A stretch of 64,000 nt of DNA, from assembly GCF_034479515.1 (NCBI RefSeq), contig NZ_CP140152.1:3472001-3536000 (forward strand), in the 5' to 3' direction. The translations under genes were made by a program, and so were the position numbers. Under the pieces are notes generated by a model, which saw only the letters and a program-made list of their open reading frames with translations, had not been told where the DNA came from and made no database searches. Source of the DNA: Duganella zoogloeoides. Its GTDB lineage: Bacteria; Pseudomonadota; Gammaproteobacteria; Burkholderiales; Burkholderiaceae_D. This document shows positions 45,797 to 57,454 of the stretch, one piece after another (positions within the stretch are counted from its first letter, which is position 1; every line of letters starts with the position of its first letter).

Positions 45797-46768
45797 GTGG
45801 CCGCCCGCGCATTGTGGAAAGGCGCCATCAGCTTCGGCCTGGTGCACATCCCGGTGGACCTGTACACAGCGGTGCAGGAGCACGACCTCGACCTGTCGAT
45901 GCTGGACCGGCGCGATTTTTCCCCCGTGGGCTACAAGCGCTATAACAAGAAGAACGGCAAGGACGTCGATTGGGACGATATCGTCAAGGGCTACGAGTAC
46001 GAGGGCGGCGAATACGTGGTGCTCTCCGACGAGGACCTCAAGCGCGCCAACGTGGAAGCCACGGGGACCATCGACATCCAGGCCTTTGTCGATGCGGCCG
46101 ACGTGCCGCTCACCTATTACGAGCACCCCTATTATCTGGCGCCATCGAAAGGCGGCGCCAAGGTGTATGCGCTGCTGCGCGAAACCCTGCGCAAGGCTGG
46201 CAAGATCGGCATCGCCACGGTGGTGATCCGCACCAAGCAGCACCTGTGCGCGCTGGTGTGCATGGACGACAAGATCGTGCTCAACACGCTGCGCTTCGAG
46301 ACCGAGATCCGCGACAGCGAAGACCTCAAGCTGCCACCCGCCACGCTCAAGGGCGCCGGCATCAGCGACAAGGAACTGAAAATGGCGCTGTCGCTGGTCG
46401 AGGGCATGACCGAGGAATGGAACCCGGCGCAGTACCACGACACGTACAAGGAAGACGTGATGGCACTGGTCAAGAAAAAGATCAAGGCCGGCCAGACCAA
46501 GACCCTGACCGCGCCTGAGCCGGAGCGCAAGGCGCCCAAGTCGTCGAACGTGGTGGACCTGGTGGCGTTGTTGCAGGACAGCCTGGGCAAACGGCCGGGC
46601 AAAGCGTCTGCCAAGGCCAGGCCGACTGCTGCGGACGAAGACGAGGCGGAAGAAAAGGCGCCGGCGCCGCGCAAGCGGGCAGCGGCCACCAAGTCGGCCC
46701 CTGCCAAAGCCAAGGCGGCGCCTCGCAAGCCCGCCGCCAAGTCATCGACTGCGCGCAAGGCGGCTTGA
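45797..46768 (+). CDS. ku: Non-homologous end-joining protein Ku
   Basis: The product has 323 residues from GTG 45797, with GGGGAG upstream. It begins ARALWKGAISFGLVHIPVDLYTAV and contains YEYEGGEYVVLSDEDLK, the bacterial Ku core. The C-terminus (about 250-323) is Lys/Ala/Pro-rich, the basic extension that bacterial Ku uses for DNA binding and LigD recruitment. It binds double-strand ends as a homodimer. ligD lies convergent next door. Confidence 0.95.
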   Translation: MAARALWKGAISFGLVHIPVDLYTAVQEHDLDLSMLDRRDFSPVGYKRYNKKNGKDVDWDDIVKGYEYEGGEYVVLSDEDLKRANVEATGTIDIQAFVDAADVPLTYYEHPYYLAPSKGGAKVYALLRETLRKAGKIGIATVVIRTKQHLCALVCMDDKIVLNTLRFETEIRDSEDLKLPPATLKGAGISDKELKMALSLVEGMTEEWNPAQYHDTYKEDVMALVKKKIKAGQTKTLTAPEPERKAPKSSNVVDLVALLQDSLGKRPGKASAKARPTAADEDEAEEKAPAPRKRAAATKSAPAKAKAAPRKPAAKSSTARKAA

Positions 46769-46778
46769 TGCAATGGCT

Positions 46779-46801
46779 GGACGAGAGCAGTGCTCCCGTC
46801 C
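46779..46801. terminator. Short hairpin between ku and ligD
   Basis: GGACGAGAGC (46779-46788), loop AGT, GCTCCCGTCC (46792-46801): ten pairs with one mismatch that can form G-U in one strand. No T-run. It lies between two convergent stops and may limit read-through. Confidence 0.4.
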
Positions 46802-46812
46802 ATGCCTTCACT

Positions 46813-49476
46813 TCACTTCTCCGGTTTAAAGTCGAGCATCTTCATCGCCGGGGCCAGTCCCTTGGCCGCCTTGGCATAGCCATCCCACGGCGCATTACCC
46901 ACGTCCAGCCGCGTGTGCACGGTGGCTACCGTCCAGTGGTCGCCGCCGCGCAGCTCGCCCAGTTCCTCCCAGCTCACCGGCACCGAAATCCCCAGCCCGG
47001 GCCGCGCCCGGGCCGACCAGGCGCACGCGGTGGTGGAGCCGCGACCATTGCGCAGGTAGTCGATGAAAATCTTCCCTACCCGGTTGCTTGGCCCACTTTT
47101 GAGCACGAAGCGCTCGGGGATGTTGTGCGCCATGTGCGCGACGATTGCCTGCGAGAATGCCTTCACGTCATCCCAGCCATAACCGGGCTTGATTGGCACG
47201 ACCACGTGCAGCCCCTTGCCGCCGCTGGTTTTTAAAAATGCCGGCAAGCCCAGGTGGTCGAGGAAGGCCTTCATCAGCATGGCAGCCTCCTGCACCTGTT
47301 TCCAATCGATGCCCTTGCCCGGGTCGAGATCGAACACCATGCGATTGGGCTTCTCATACGTGGTGGCGTTGGCGTTTTGCGTGTGCAGCTCCACCACGTT
47401 CCATTGCGCTGCCGACAGCAGGCCCTTTTGCGTCGCAACTTCCAGCATCGGCGCGTGCCCGGGATCGAGCGACTGCTTGAGGTTCCTGACCCCGTCCATC
47501 TTGTCGGTATCGGCGTGCTTCTGGAAAAACAGTTCGCCACCGACACCCGCCGGTGCGCGCACCAGCGAGACGGGACGGCCTTTCAAATGCGGCAGCATCA
47601 GCGCGCCAACCAGCGCGTAATAGCGTACTAGGTCGATCTTGGTGGCGCCGGTTTGCTTGTCGATCACGCGGTCCGGGTTGGTGACCTTGAGAGATGCGGG
47701 CAGCTTGCGCGCCACCATCGATTCAGTATCGGTATCCGTCACTGCTGGTTCCTCCTTCAAGTGCGCAGGCAACTCACGCACGATGGCCGTGGCCTGCTTG
47801 TCCGTGCGCAGCCCCTTGAACACTGCGTGCCGGATCGAGCCGGCGCTGGTCCATTCGCCGAACGCCACCTCCGCCACCAGCGTGGGCTTGAGCCAGTGCG
47901 CCTTGCGGTCGATCTCGCGGCTCGCTGCGAACGGGCTTTTTGCGACCGCCAGCTTGTCCATTTTCGCCTTCAGGTCGCGCAAGGCATCGCCATCGAAACC
48001 GCTGCCCACGTTGCCTGCATAGCGCAATGCACCATCGGCGTCGTAGGTGCCCAGCAGCAGCGAGCCGAAGCTGCTGCGCGCACCCTGCGGGTCGGTGTAG
48101 CCGCCGATGACGAACTCCTGGCGCTGGCCGCATTTGAGCTTGATCCAGCTGCCGCTGCGCCGCGCGGTGTAAGACGCATCGCGCCGCTTGCCGATGATGC
48201 CTTCGAGGCCCATGCTGCAGGCGGCAGCGATCATGTCCTCCGGCGCGGCGGCCAGCGCGGCGCTGTAGCGTACCGTGTCGTTGGGGCGTTGATCGAGCAC
48301 CGCTTGCAGCTGCGCGCGGCGTTCCTCGAGCGGCGTGCCGCGCAGGTCGCGGCCATCGAGGTATGGCGCGTCGAACAGGAAGTAGACGATGTCGCCCGGC
48401 GCGTTGGCGTCAAAGGCATTTTGCAGCAGGCCGAAGTCGGGCCGGCCTGCGTCGTTGTGCACGACGATCTCGCCGTCGTACCACCCGGGCGGCAGCTTCA
48501 TGCTGGTCAGCGCTTTTTGTAGCGGCTGCAGCTTGTGGGTCCAGTCGTTGCCGTTGCGGGTAATCAGGCGAATATCCTTGCCGTCAACGCGCGCCAGGAT
48601 GCGGTAGCCGTCGAACTTGATCTCGAATAGCCAGTCCTGCGGATTTGACGGCGGGCCGTCCACCAGCGTGGCCAGTTGGGGCGACAGTTTTTCGGGCAGC
48701 GCGACTTTGGAGGGCGCCTTGGCCGCTTTTGCAGGTCTGGCTGCCGTTGCAGCCCTGGTGCCGTTCGCAGCTTGAGCAGCCTCGTTGGCGTCGTTGTCCT
48801 TGGCGGTCTTCGTGACCTTGACAGTCTTCGTCGCGTTGCTGGCCTTGGCCGCCTTTGTCGCTGCGGCGCCGGGACCGGTATTGGAAGCCTTCGCAGGTAC
48901 CGGCGTCAACTTGCCCGCCCCCTCGGGCATCGGCAGCGCCTTCACGCTGTCGGGCATTTCGTCGATCACGGAAAATTCGGTGGCCGGCCGCGCATAATCA
49001 TCCTTCTCCTTGATCAGCAGCCACGGCTCCTGCTTTTCGCCCTTGCCGCGCATGCGCACCAGCACCCAGCGGCCGCGCAGCTTGTGGCCGTGCAGCGTGA
49101 ACTTGAGGTTGCCGGCGGCGAGGCCCTTGCGCGGGTCATCGAGTGGCCGCCAGCTGCCCTTGTCCCAGATGATCACTTTCCCGGCGCCATATTGCCTGGC
49201 CGGGATCGTGCCTTCGAAGTCGTTGTACGAAATCGGGTGGTCTTCCACGTGCACCGCCATGCGCTTGTCGTGGGTGTCGTAGCTGGGCCCCTTGGGCACG
49301 GCCCAGCTCATCATCACGCCGTCGAGTTCCAGGCGGAAGTCGTAATGGAGCCGGCTGGCCCAGTGTTTCTGGATCACGAACGCCAGGTGTTCACCGCCCT
49401 CGGCGCCGCCTTCGGCCGGTTCCGGGGTGATGGTGAAGTCGCGCTTGGACTTGTAGGTTTTGAGAGAGGCTGTCAT
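46813..49476 (-). CDS. ligD: Multifunctional ATP-dependent DNA ligase LigD
   Basis: The product has 887 residues. Domain order is phosphoesterase (about 10-190: QKHWASRLHYDFRLELDG and HVEDHPISY), an Ala/Lys/Thr linker (about 195-265), ligase (about 270-565: nucleophile Lys near 287 in FEIKFDGYRIL) and polymerase/primase (about 600-885: VRYYALVGALMLPHLKGRPVSLVRAP). This PE-LIG-POL order is the Pseudomonas-like form. It trims, fills and seals ends brought together by Ku. Confidence 0.96.
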   Translation of the reverse strand: MTASLKTYKSKRDFTITPEPAEGGAEGGEHLAFVIQKHWASRLHYDFRLELDGVMMSWAVPKGPSYDTHDKRMAVHVEDHPISYNDFEGTIPARQYGAGKVIIWDKGSWRPLDDPRKGLAAGNLKFTLHGHKLRGRWVLVRMRGKGEKQEPWLLIKEKDDYARPATEFSVIDEMPDSVKALPMPEGAGKLTPVPAKASNTGPGAAATKAAKASNATKTVKVTKTAKDNDANEAAQAANGTRAATAARPAKAAKAPSKVALPEKLSPQLATLVDGPPSNPQDWLFEIKFDGYRILARVDGKDIRLITRNGNDWTHKLQPLQKALTSMKLPPGWYDGEIVVHNDAGRPDFGLLQNAFDANAPGDIVYFLFDAPYLDGRDLRGTPLEERRAQLQAVLDQRPNDTVRYSAALAAAPEDMIAAACSMGLEGIIGKRRDASYTARRSGSWIKLKCGQRQEFVIGGYTDPQGARSSFGSLLLGTYDADGALRYAGNVGSGFDGDALRDLKAKMDKLAVAKSPFAASREIDRKAHWLKPTLVAEVAFGEWTSAGSIRHAVFKGLRTDKQATAIVRELPAHLKEEPAVTDTDTESMVARKLPASLKVTNPDRVIDKQTGATKIDLVRYYALVGALMLPHLKGRPVSLVRAPAGVGGELFFQKHADTDKMDGVRNLKQSLDPGHAPMLEVATQKGLLSAAQWNVVELHTQNANATTYEKPNRMVFDLDPGKGIDWKQVQEAAMLMKAFLDHLGLPAFLKTSGGKGLHVVVPIKPGYGWDDVKAFSQAIVAHMAHNIPERFVLKSGPSNRVGKIFIDYLRNGRGSTTACAWSARARPGLGISVPVSWEELGELRGGDHWTVATVHTRLDVGNAPWDGYAKAAKGLAPAMKMLDFKPEK

Positions 49477-49587
49477 GGCTCCAGCGTAGGCCGGACGCCG
49501 CGACCATTCCGTGCGATGGCGAACATGTAAGCGATTGTAAAGGCCGTCAACGACAGCGAATCGGGCCGCGTTTTACGCTCAGAGACA

Positions 49588-49601
49588 CGGGAATAGTCCC
49601 G
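49588..49601 (+). promoter_or_regulatory. Small hairpin in the leader of the Lys/Ala-rich protein gene
   Basis: CGGGA-ATAG-TCCCG forms a 5-bp stem 32 bases before the ATG at 49633. It may stabilise or regulate the leader. The 156-base gap between ligD and this gene is otherwise featureless to me. Confidence 0.3.
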
Positions 49602-49632
49602 GGCCCTATCAACCGAAACGAGGAACTTCATC

Positions 49633-49983
49633 ATGAAAAAACTTATCGCTACCGTGATCGCCGGCCTGTTCGCTACCGCAGCTTTCGCTCAAACGCCTGC
49701 CACCACCGCGGCTGCACCAGCTGCCGCCAAGGCCGAGGCGAAGGAAGCCAAGGCTGATGCCAAAGCCACCGCCAAGGAAACCAAGGCCCATATCAAGGCC
49801 GATGCCAAAGCCGCCAAGGCAGAAGCCGAAGCCAACAAGGACGTCGCCGTAGCGCAGGCCGATGCCAAAGCCGACAAGGCCGACGCTCACGCCAAGGCCC
49901 ACAAAACCAAGGCCAAAGCCCACGAAAAAGCGGTGAAGGCCGATGCAGCGGTTACCCCTGCGCCGGTTACCCCAGCCAAGTAA
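49633..49983 (+). CDS. Exported Lys/Ala-rich histone-H1-like repeat protein
   Basis: The product has 116 residues. A signal peptide ends TAAFAQ near residue 20. The rest is Ala, Lys, Asp and Glu in short KADAKA/KAEAK repeats, predicted as one long charged helix, with a Pro/Val tail. GAGGAAC lies before ATG. No enzyme family applies; such proteins may bind nucleic acid or the cell wall. The strong terminator at 50024 ends the transcript. Confidence 0.75.
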   Translation: MKKLIATVIAGLFATAAFAQTPATTAAAPAAAKAEAKEAKADAKATAKETKAHIKADAKAAKAEAEANKDVAVAQADAKADKADAHAKAHKTKAKAHEKAVKADAAVTPAPVTPAK

Positions 49984-50023
49984 TTCAGCATCATTCACCC
50001 CCTGACCGGGGTTGGAGCTTGAA

Positions 50024-50055
50024 GTAAAAACGGACCCTTGCGGGTCCGTTTTTAC
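50024..50055. terminator. Strong bidirectional intrinsic terminator
   Basis: GTAAAAACGGACCC (50024-50037), loop TTGC, GGGTCCGTTTTTAC (50042-50055): a perfect 14-bp stem with T5 on each strand. It lies between the convergent Lys/Ala-rich gene and the efflux operon and should stop both. Confidence 0.93.
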
Positions 50056-50083
50056 GTTGAGACCTTCTCGGGTCCAACCTTCG

Positions 50084-51592
50084 TTACTGCTGCGCCACCG
50101 TCTGCGCGGTCGGGCTGTCCCAGCCGCCGCCCAGCGCCCGGATCAGCGCCACCGTGGTTACTGCGCGGTTGCCCCGCAGTTGCACCGCCGTGCGCTCCAC
50201 CGCCGCCAGGTTGCGCTGCGCGTCGAGCAGGTCGATATAACTCGACCGGCCTGCCGCGTACAGTTTTTGCGCCAGGTCGGCCGAACGGCGCGCCGACACC
50301 AGCGCCGCTTCCATCTGCGCGGTTTGTCCCGCCAGGATGCGCAGGCCGGCCAGGTTGTCTTCCACCTCGGCGAAAGCGACGAGCACGCTCTGGCGATACG
50401 TGCCGACCGATTCTTCCAGCGCGCCTTCGCTGCGCGTGATGTTGGCCTTGTTGCGGCCACCGTCGATGATCGGCATCGACATCAGCGCCCCCAGCACCCA
50501 CGAACGGCTGCTCCACTCGAACACATTCGAGAACGACTGCGCCGCCGCGCCGCCGCCGGTGGCGCTCAGGTTCAGCGCCGGGAACATGGCCGCACGGGCC
50601 ACGCCGATGCGGGCGTTGGCCGCCTCCATGGTGCGCTGCGCGGCAGCGATGTCGGGACGGCGCTCGAGCAGCGACGACGGCAGGCCGGCCGGTACCACCG
50701 GCAGCAGCGCGGTATCGAGCAGCGGGCTGGCGCCGGCCGTGTAGCTGGCCGCCGGTTTGCCCAGCAGGACAGCCAGCGCATGCTCGGCCGTCACGCGCTG
50801 GCGTTGCAGCCCGATCGCTTCCGAACGCACGGTCGCCAGTTCGGTCCTGGCGCGCGACAGGTCGAATTCGCCGATGTCGCCGAGGTCGAAGCGGCGCTGG
50901 TTGACCTTCACATCCTCTTCCCGCGTCTGCACGGTGCGGGCCAGGGTTTCCAGTTCAGCGTCGGTGGCGCGCAGACGGAAATAGGTCTGGGCCACGTCGG
51001 CCTGCACCGACAGCAGCACCGAGCGGTAGGTCGCCTCGACCGAGGCGGCATCGTTACGGGCCGCCGCCACGTTGGACGACACGCGGCCGAACAGGTCGAT
51101 CTCGTAGCTGGCCGACAGGTTGGCGCTGTACGCATTCCCCGGACGGACCGGTGTGCCGTCCGGCAGGCCGAGCGACGGCGCCGAAGCGCGCTGGCGCTGG
51201 CCGCCGACGTTGGCGCCCACTTGCGGAATGCGGTCCGCTTCGGCCACGCCGGCGATGGCACGGGCTTGCTTGACGCGGGCGGCCGCCACGGCCAGGTTGG
51301 CGTTGGCGCGGGTGGCTTCAGCGATCAGCTCATTCAAAGCGGTATCGTTAAAGGCCAGCCACCATTCGCCGCGCGGCTGCGCTTCGGCCGCTTGCGCCTG
51401 TTTCCAGGTGCTGCCGTCGGCAGCGGTCTGGATGTGGGTGGCCACTTCCGACGGCACCGGCGCCTGCGATTCCTTGAAGGCGGTCGGCACGTCGATGGCC
51501 GGTTGCTTGAACTCCGGTGCGGCGCATGCGGTCATCAGCAATGCGGCCAGCGCGGGAGCCACGCCTTTGGCGATCATCTGCAGCTTGTTCAT
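50084..51592 (-). CDS. RND efflux outer-membrane lipoprotein (NodT/OprM-type)
   Basis: The product has 502 residues. The lipobox LLMTAC puts lipidated Cys at 23. The body carries the two outer-membrane efflux repeats (WWLAFNDTALNELIAEATRANANL, then LDAQRNLAAVERTAVQLRGNRAVTTVALIRALGGGW). It forms the trimeric outer-membrane duct. It starts 1 base after the pump gene and is the last gene of the operon. Confidence 0.93.
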   Translation of the reverse strand: MNKLQMIAKGVAPALAALLMTACAAPEFKQPAIDVPTAFKESQAPVPSEVATHIQTAADGSTWKQAQAAEAQPRGEWWLAFNDTALNELIAEATRANANLAVAAARVKQARAIAGVAEADRIPQVGANVGGQRQRASAPSLGLPDGTPVRPGNAYSANLSASYEIDLFGRVSSNVAAARNDAASVEATYRSVLLSVQADVAQTYFRLRATDAELETLARTVQTREEDVKVNQRRFDLGDIGEFDLSRARTELATVRSEAIGLQRQRVTAEHALAVLLGKPAASYTAGASPLLDTALLPVVPAGLPSSLLERRPDIAAAQRTMEAANARIGVARAAMFPALNLSATGGGAAAQSFSNVFEWSSRSWVLGALMSMPIIDGGRNKANITRSEGALEESVGTYRQSVLVAFAEVEDNLAGLRILAGQTAQMEAALVSARRSADLAQKLYAAGRSSYIDLLDAQRNLAAVERTAVQLRGNRAVTTVALIRALGGGWDSPTAQTVAQQ

Positions 51593-51593
51593 A

Positions 51594-54788
<3,195 letters not shown>

Positions 54789-54793
54789 TTTAA

Positions 54794-56044
54794 TTATTCC
54801 TTGGTAGTGCCGGCTTTCGCATCAGCGACTGCGGCGACTTTTTCATCTTTTTTGGCTTCCGGCTGCGCGACATTGGCGGCCAGCGGATCGGCGTCCATCG
54901 CCACCATGGTCGGCGTGATCGGTGCGCCGGGGCGCACGCGCTGCAGGCCGTTGACGACGATCTTCTCGCCCGTCTTCAGGCCGGAGCGCACCACGCGCAG
55001 GCCATCGACTTGCGGGCCCAGCGTGACCGGACGGTACTCGGCCTTGTTGCCGGCGCCGACCACGAACACGAACTTGCGATTCTGGTCGGTGCTCACGGCG
55101 CGGTCGTTGATCAGCATGACGGGCTTGGCGCCGGTCGAACCGGCCAGTTGCACGCGGGCGAACAGGCCTGGCACCAAGGAACCATCGTCATTGGCCAGGC
55201 GGGCACGCATGCGCACCGAACCGCTGCGGGCATCGAGCTGGTTGTCGACGAATTCGAGCTTGCCTTCGTGCGGGAAACCTTCTTCGTTGGCCAGGCCGAT
55301 ACGCACCACGGCCGGCTGGCCCTTGTGGGCGGCAGCGCCCACGCGCAAATAGGTTTCTTCGTCGCCGTCGAACGAAGCGTAGATGTTTTCCAGCGAAACC
55401 ACGGAGGTCAGCACGGCCGACGCATCGACCAGGTTGCCCAGCGTGATTTCCGCTTTCGACACGCGGCCGCTGATCGGCGACGTCACGCGGGTGTAATCGA
55501 CATTGAGCTTGGCCGCTTCGTACTGGGCTTGCGCTGCGCGGGCATCGGCGTCGAGCTGCTTGAAGTTGGACGAGCGCTCGTCGAATTCGCGCTGGGCGAT
55601 GGCCTTATCGGCCAGCAGCTTTTCGGCACGGTTCATTTCGAGTTTGGCCAGTTCGGCCTTGGCGCGCGCCGAACCGGCAGCCGCTTCGGCGCGGTTGGCT
55701 TCTGCCTGGAATGGACGGGCGTCGATCACGAACAGCACGTCGCCCTTTTTCACCTGGCTGCCGGGCTTGAAGTTGATCGCGGTAATAAAACCGGCCACGC
55801 GGGGACGGATCTGCACCTGCTCGATCGCTTCGAGGCGGCCCGAGAATTCCTGGGTTTCGGTCAGCGTCTTCTCAACCACCGCCGCGGCAGACACCGGCGG
55901 CCCACCTTGCGGCGCGCCCTGGGCCTGGGCATTCTTGCTGTTGGCTTCTTCGCAACCGGTGAGACCAATGGTGGCCAGGCCCGCCAGCGCCATGGCGGCG
56001 GCCAGCGGCCCAGCCAGAGCGGTCATTTGTTTAATGGTTTTCAT
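54794..56044 (-). CDS. RND efflux periplasmic adaptor lipoprotein (AcrA/MexE-like)
   Basis: The product has 416 residues from ATG 56044 (upstream open frame is not coding). The lipobox GLTGC puts lipid at about residue 32. Then come a lipoyl half (VQIRPRVAGFITAINFKPGSQVKKGDVLFVIDARPFQ), a helical hairpin, the second lipoyl half (VTSPISGRVSKAEITLGNLV) and a beta-barrel. The Lys/Ala tail is short. It links pump and duct and is the first gene of the operon. Confidence 0.93.
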   Translation of the reverse strand: MKTIKQMTALAGPLAAAMALAGLATIGLTGCEEANSKNAQAQGAPQGGPPVSAAAVVEKTLTETQEFSGRLEAIEQVQIRPRVAGFITAINFKPGSQVKKGDVLFVIDARPFQAEANRAEAAAGSARAKAELAKLEMNRAEKLLADKAIAQREFDERSSNFKQLDADARAAQAQYEAAKLNVDYTRVTSPISGRVSKAEITLGNLVDASAVLTSVVSLENIYASFDGDEETYLRVGAAAHKGQPAVVRIGLANEEGFPHEGKLEFVDNQLDARSGSVRMRARLANDDGSLVPGLFARVQLAGSTGAKPVMLINDRAVSTDQNRKFVFVVGAGNKAEYRPVTLGPQVDGLRVVRSGLKTGEKIVVNGLQRVRPGAPITPTMVAMDADPLAANVAQPEAKKDEKVAAVADAKAGTTKE

Positions 56045-56201
56045 TTTATATCCTTTTTGAATGAAAATTATTAATAGAAAGGGCGGCGCCGGGCGCAAGC
56101 ACGGACGTAGCACGAAAAACAAGACAACAAGAGTCGGGCGCCCCGCCGGCAAGCCAGTGGGGACGTGAAGGGTACTAATCAGGTGTTAGACGTACGGGCA
56201 G

Positions 56202-57101
56202 CTATTCCTGTGACAACGGGGCCGCGTCGGCGCGGTCCAAACCGGCGATAAAGGTGGCGATCTCGCCGAGCGCGATGCATTTGCACGCGCACTCGTTGCG
56301 CTCTCCCGCTTCGGACTGCAGCGCGGGGGGCATGCGGATCACCGAGGTCTTGACGCCGTTGGCAATCAGCTTGGCGCCATACTGTTCGGCCTCGTCGCGC
56401 AGCGGATCGTCCTCGGCGGACAGGATCAGGGCGGGGGCCAGGTTTTTCAGGCGGCTCGATTGCAGCGGCGAAGCATACGGGTGGGTGCGGTCGGCGCAGT
56501 TCGGCAGGTAGCCGGCGTAGGCGGCGGCGCAGGCATCGGCCACTTCCAGCAGTTCCGGCGCCTGCTGCATTTCGCGCATCGAGCAGGTGGTCAGGCCAGG
56601 GTCGAGCATGGGCATGATCAGTATCTGGCCAGCCAGTGCGGGGCCGCCGCGGTCGCGCGACATCAGCGCGCACACCGCGGCCAGGTTGGCGCCCGCCTCG
56701 ATGCCGCATACCAGCAGGCGCTTGCCGGTCCATGCCGTCTTGGCCTTGTTCTTCTTGGCCCAGTTCATTACCGCGTGGGCGTCTTCCACCGCTGCCGGGA
56801 ACGCGCGAACGGTCGCCAGCGTGTAGCTCGAGGACAGCACGGCAACGTGCGGATTGTCGTCGGCCATATGGCGCAGGAAGATGTCGGCGCCATCGAGGTC
56901 GCCGCCCACGAAACCACCCGGGTGGAAGAACACCAGCAAAGTGTCGCGCTTGCCGGCATCGCGTTTACCGGTATCACCACTGGTGTACAGGCGCGCCGCC
57001 AGCGGGCCTTCGGCGCCGCCAACTTCCAGCGCCCGCACCTTGATGCGGTCGGACAGTTCGGGCAGGGGCTGATCTGCCGCCAGCTTCGTTTGCGCGCTCA
57101 T
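56202..57101 (-). CDS. Alpha/beta-hydrolase-3 homologue lacking the catalytic Ser
   Basis: The product has 299 residues from ATG 57101. It follows the hormone-sensitive-lipase-like layout: oxyanion motif FFHPGGFVGGD (about 59-67, HGGG changed to HPGG), nucleophile elbow CGIEAGANLA (132-141), acid region SAEDDPLRDE (229-237). At the elbow the family GDSAG is GIEAG, so Ser is replaced by Glu135; no His is seen where the last catalytic residue should be (RMPPAL, about 256). The enzyme is probably inactive or does something else, such as binding. Its start overlaps the stop of the small upstream gene. Confidence 0.78.
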   Translation of the reverse strand: MSAQTKLAADQPLPELSDRIKVRALEVGGAEGPLAARLYTSGDTGKRDAGKRDTLLVFFHPGGFVGGDLDGADIFLRHMADDNPHVAVLSSSYTLATVRAFPAAVEDAHAVMNWAKKNKAKTAWTGKRLLVCGIEAGANLAAVCALMSRDRGGPALAGQILIMPMLDPGLTTCSMREMQQAPELLEVADACAAAYAGYLPNCADRTHPYASPLQSSRLKNLAPALILSAEDDPLRDEAEQYGAKLIANGVKTSVIRMPPALQSEAGERNECACKCIALGEIATFIAGLDRADAAPLSQE

Positions 57102-57307
57102 CGGGTTACCGTCAGGGCGTCGCTGGCGACCAGCGAGGTGTCGGCACATGCCAGCACGTCGCCGCTGGCCACTTCGGTCAGGGCACGAACGCCTTGCACT
57201 TCGGCCTTGGCCGTCTGCATATAGGCATCGGTGGAGATGACGCCCGCCAGCACGACCGTGGTCAGCGCAACGGCGATCGTGGCAAAAATTCCATCCCGAT
57301 TTTTCAT
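57098..57307 (-). CDS. Small membrane/exported protein coupled to the hydrolase homologue
   Basis: The product has 69 residues with one hydrophobic segment (about 8-26) and a short polar C-terminus with one Cys. AAGGAT lies before ATG. Its stop overlaps the next start (ATGA), so the two are translated together. It may be a membrane anchor or partner. No family recognised. The gene is divergent from the LysR gene. Confidence 0.65.
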   Translation of the reverse strand: MKNRDGIFATIAVALTTVVLAGVISTDAYMQTAKAEVQGVRALTEVASGDVLACADTSLVASDALTVTR

Positions 57308-57421
57308 GATTGATCCTTTCCTTCAACTGTGGCCTGCCGCCGGAATCATTTCTTTTTCTTTGTGCAGTACAGCAATCTTAAACATGTTCTACAATCCGAT
57401 AAAGACGGCAAAACTGAATTG

Positions 57422-57443
57422 ATTGTTCAAAATCCTGAACAAT
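57422..57443. promoter_or_regulatory. Palindromic site before the LysR gene
   Basis: ATTGTTCA-N6-TGAACAAT, a perfect 8-bp inverted repeat, fits the LysR-box form T-N11-A and lies 11 bases before the ATG. It could serve autoregulation and the divergent gene pair. Confidence 0.65.
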
Positions 57444-57454
57444 GAGGCGAACAC

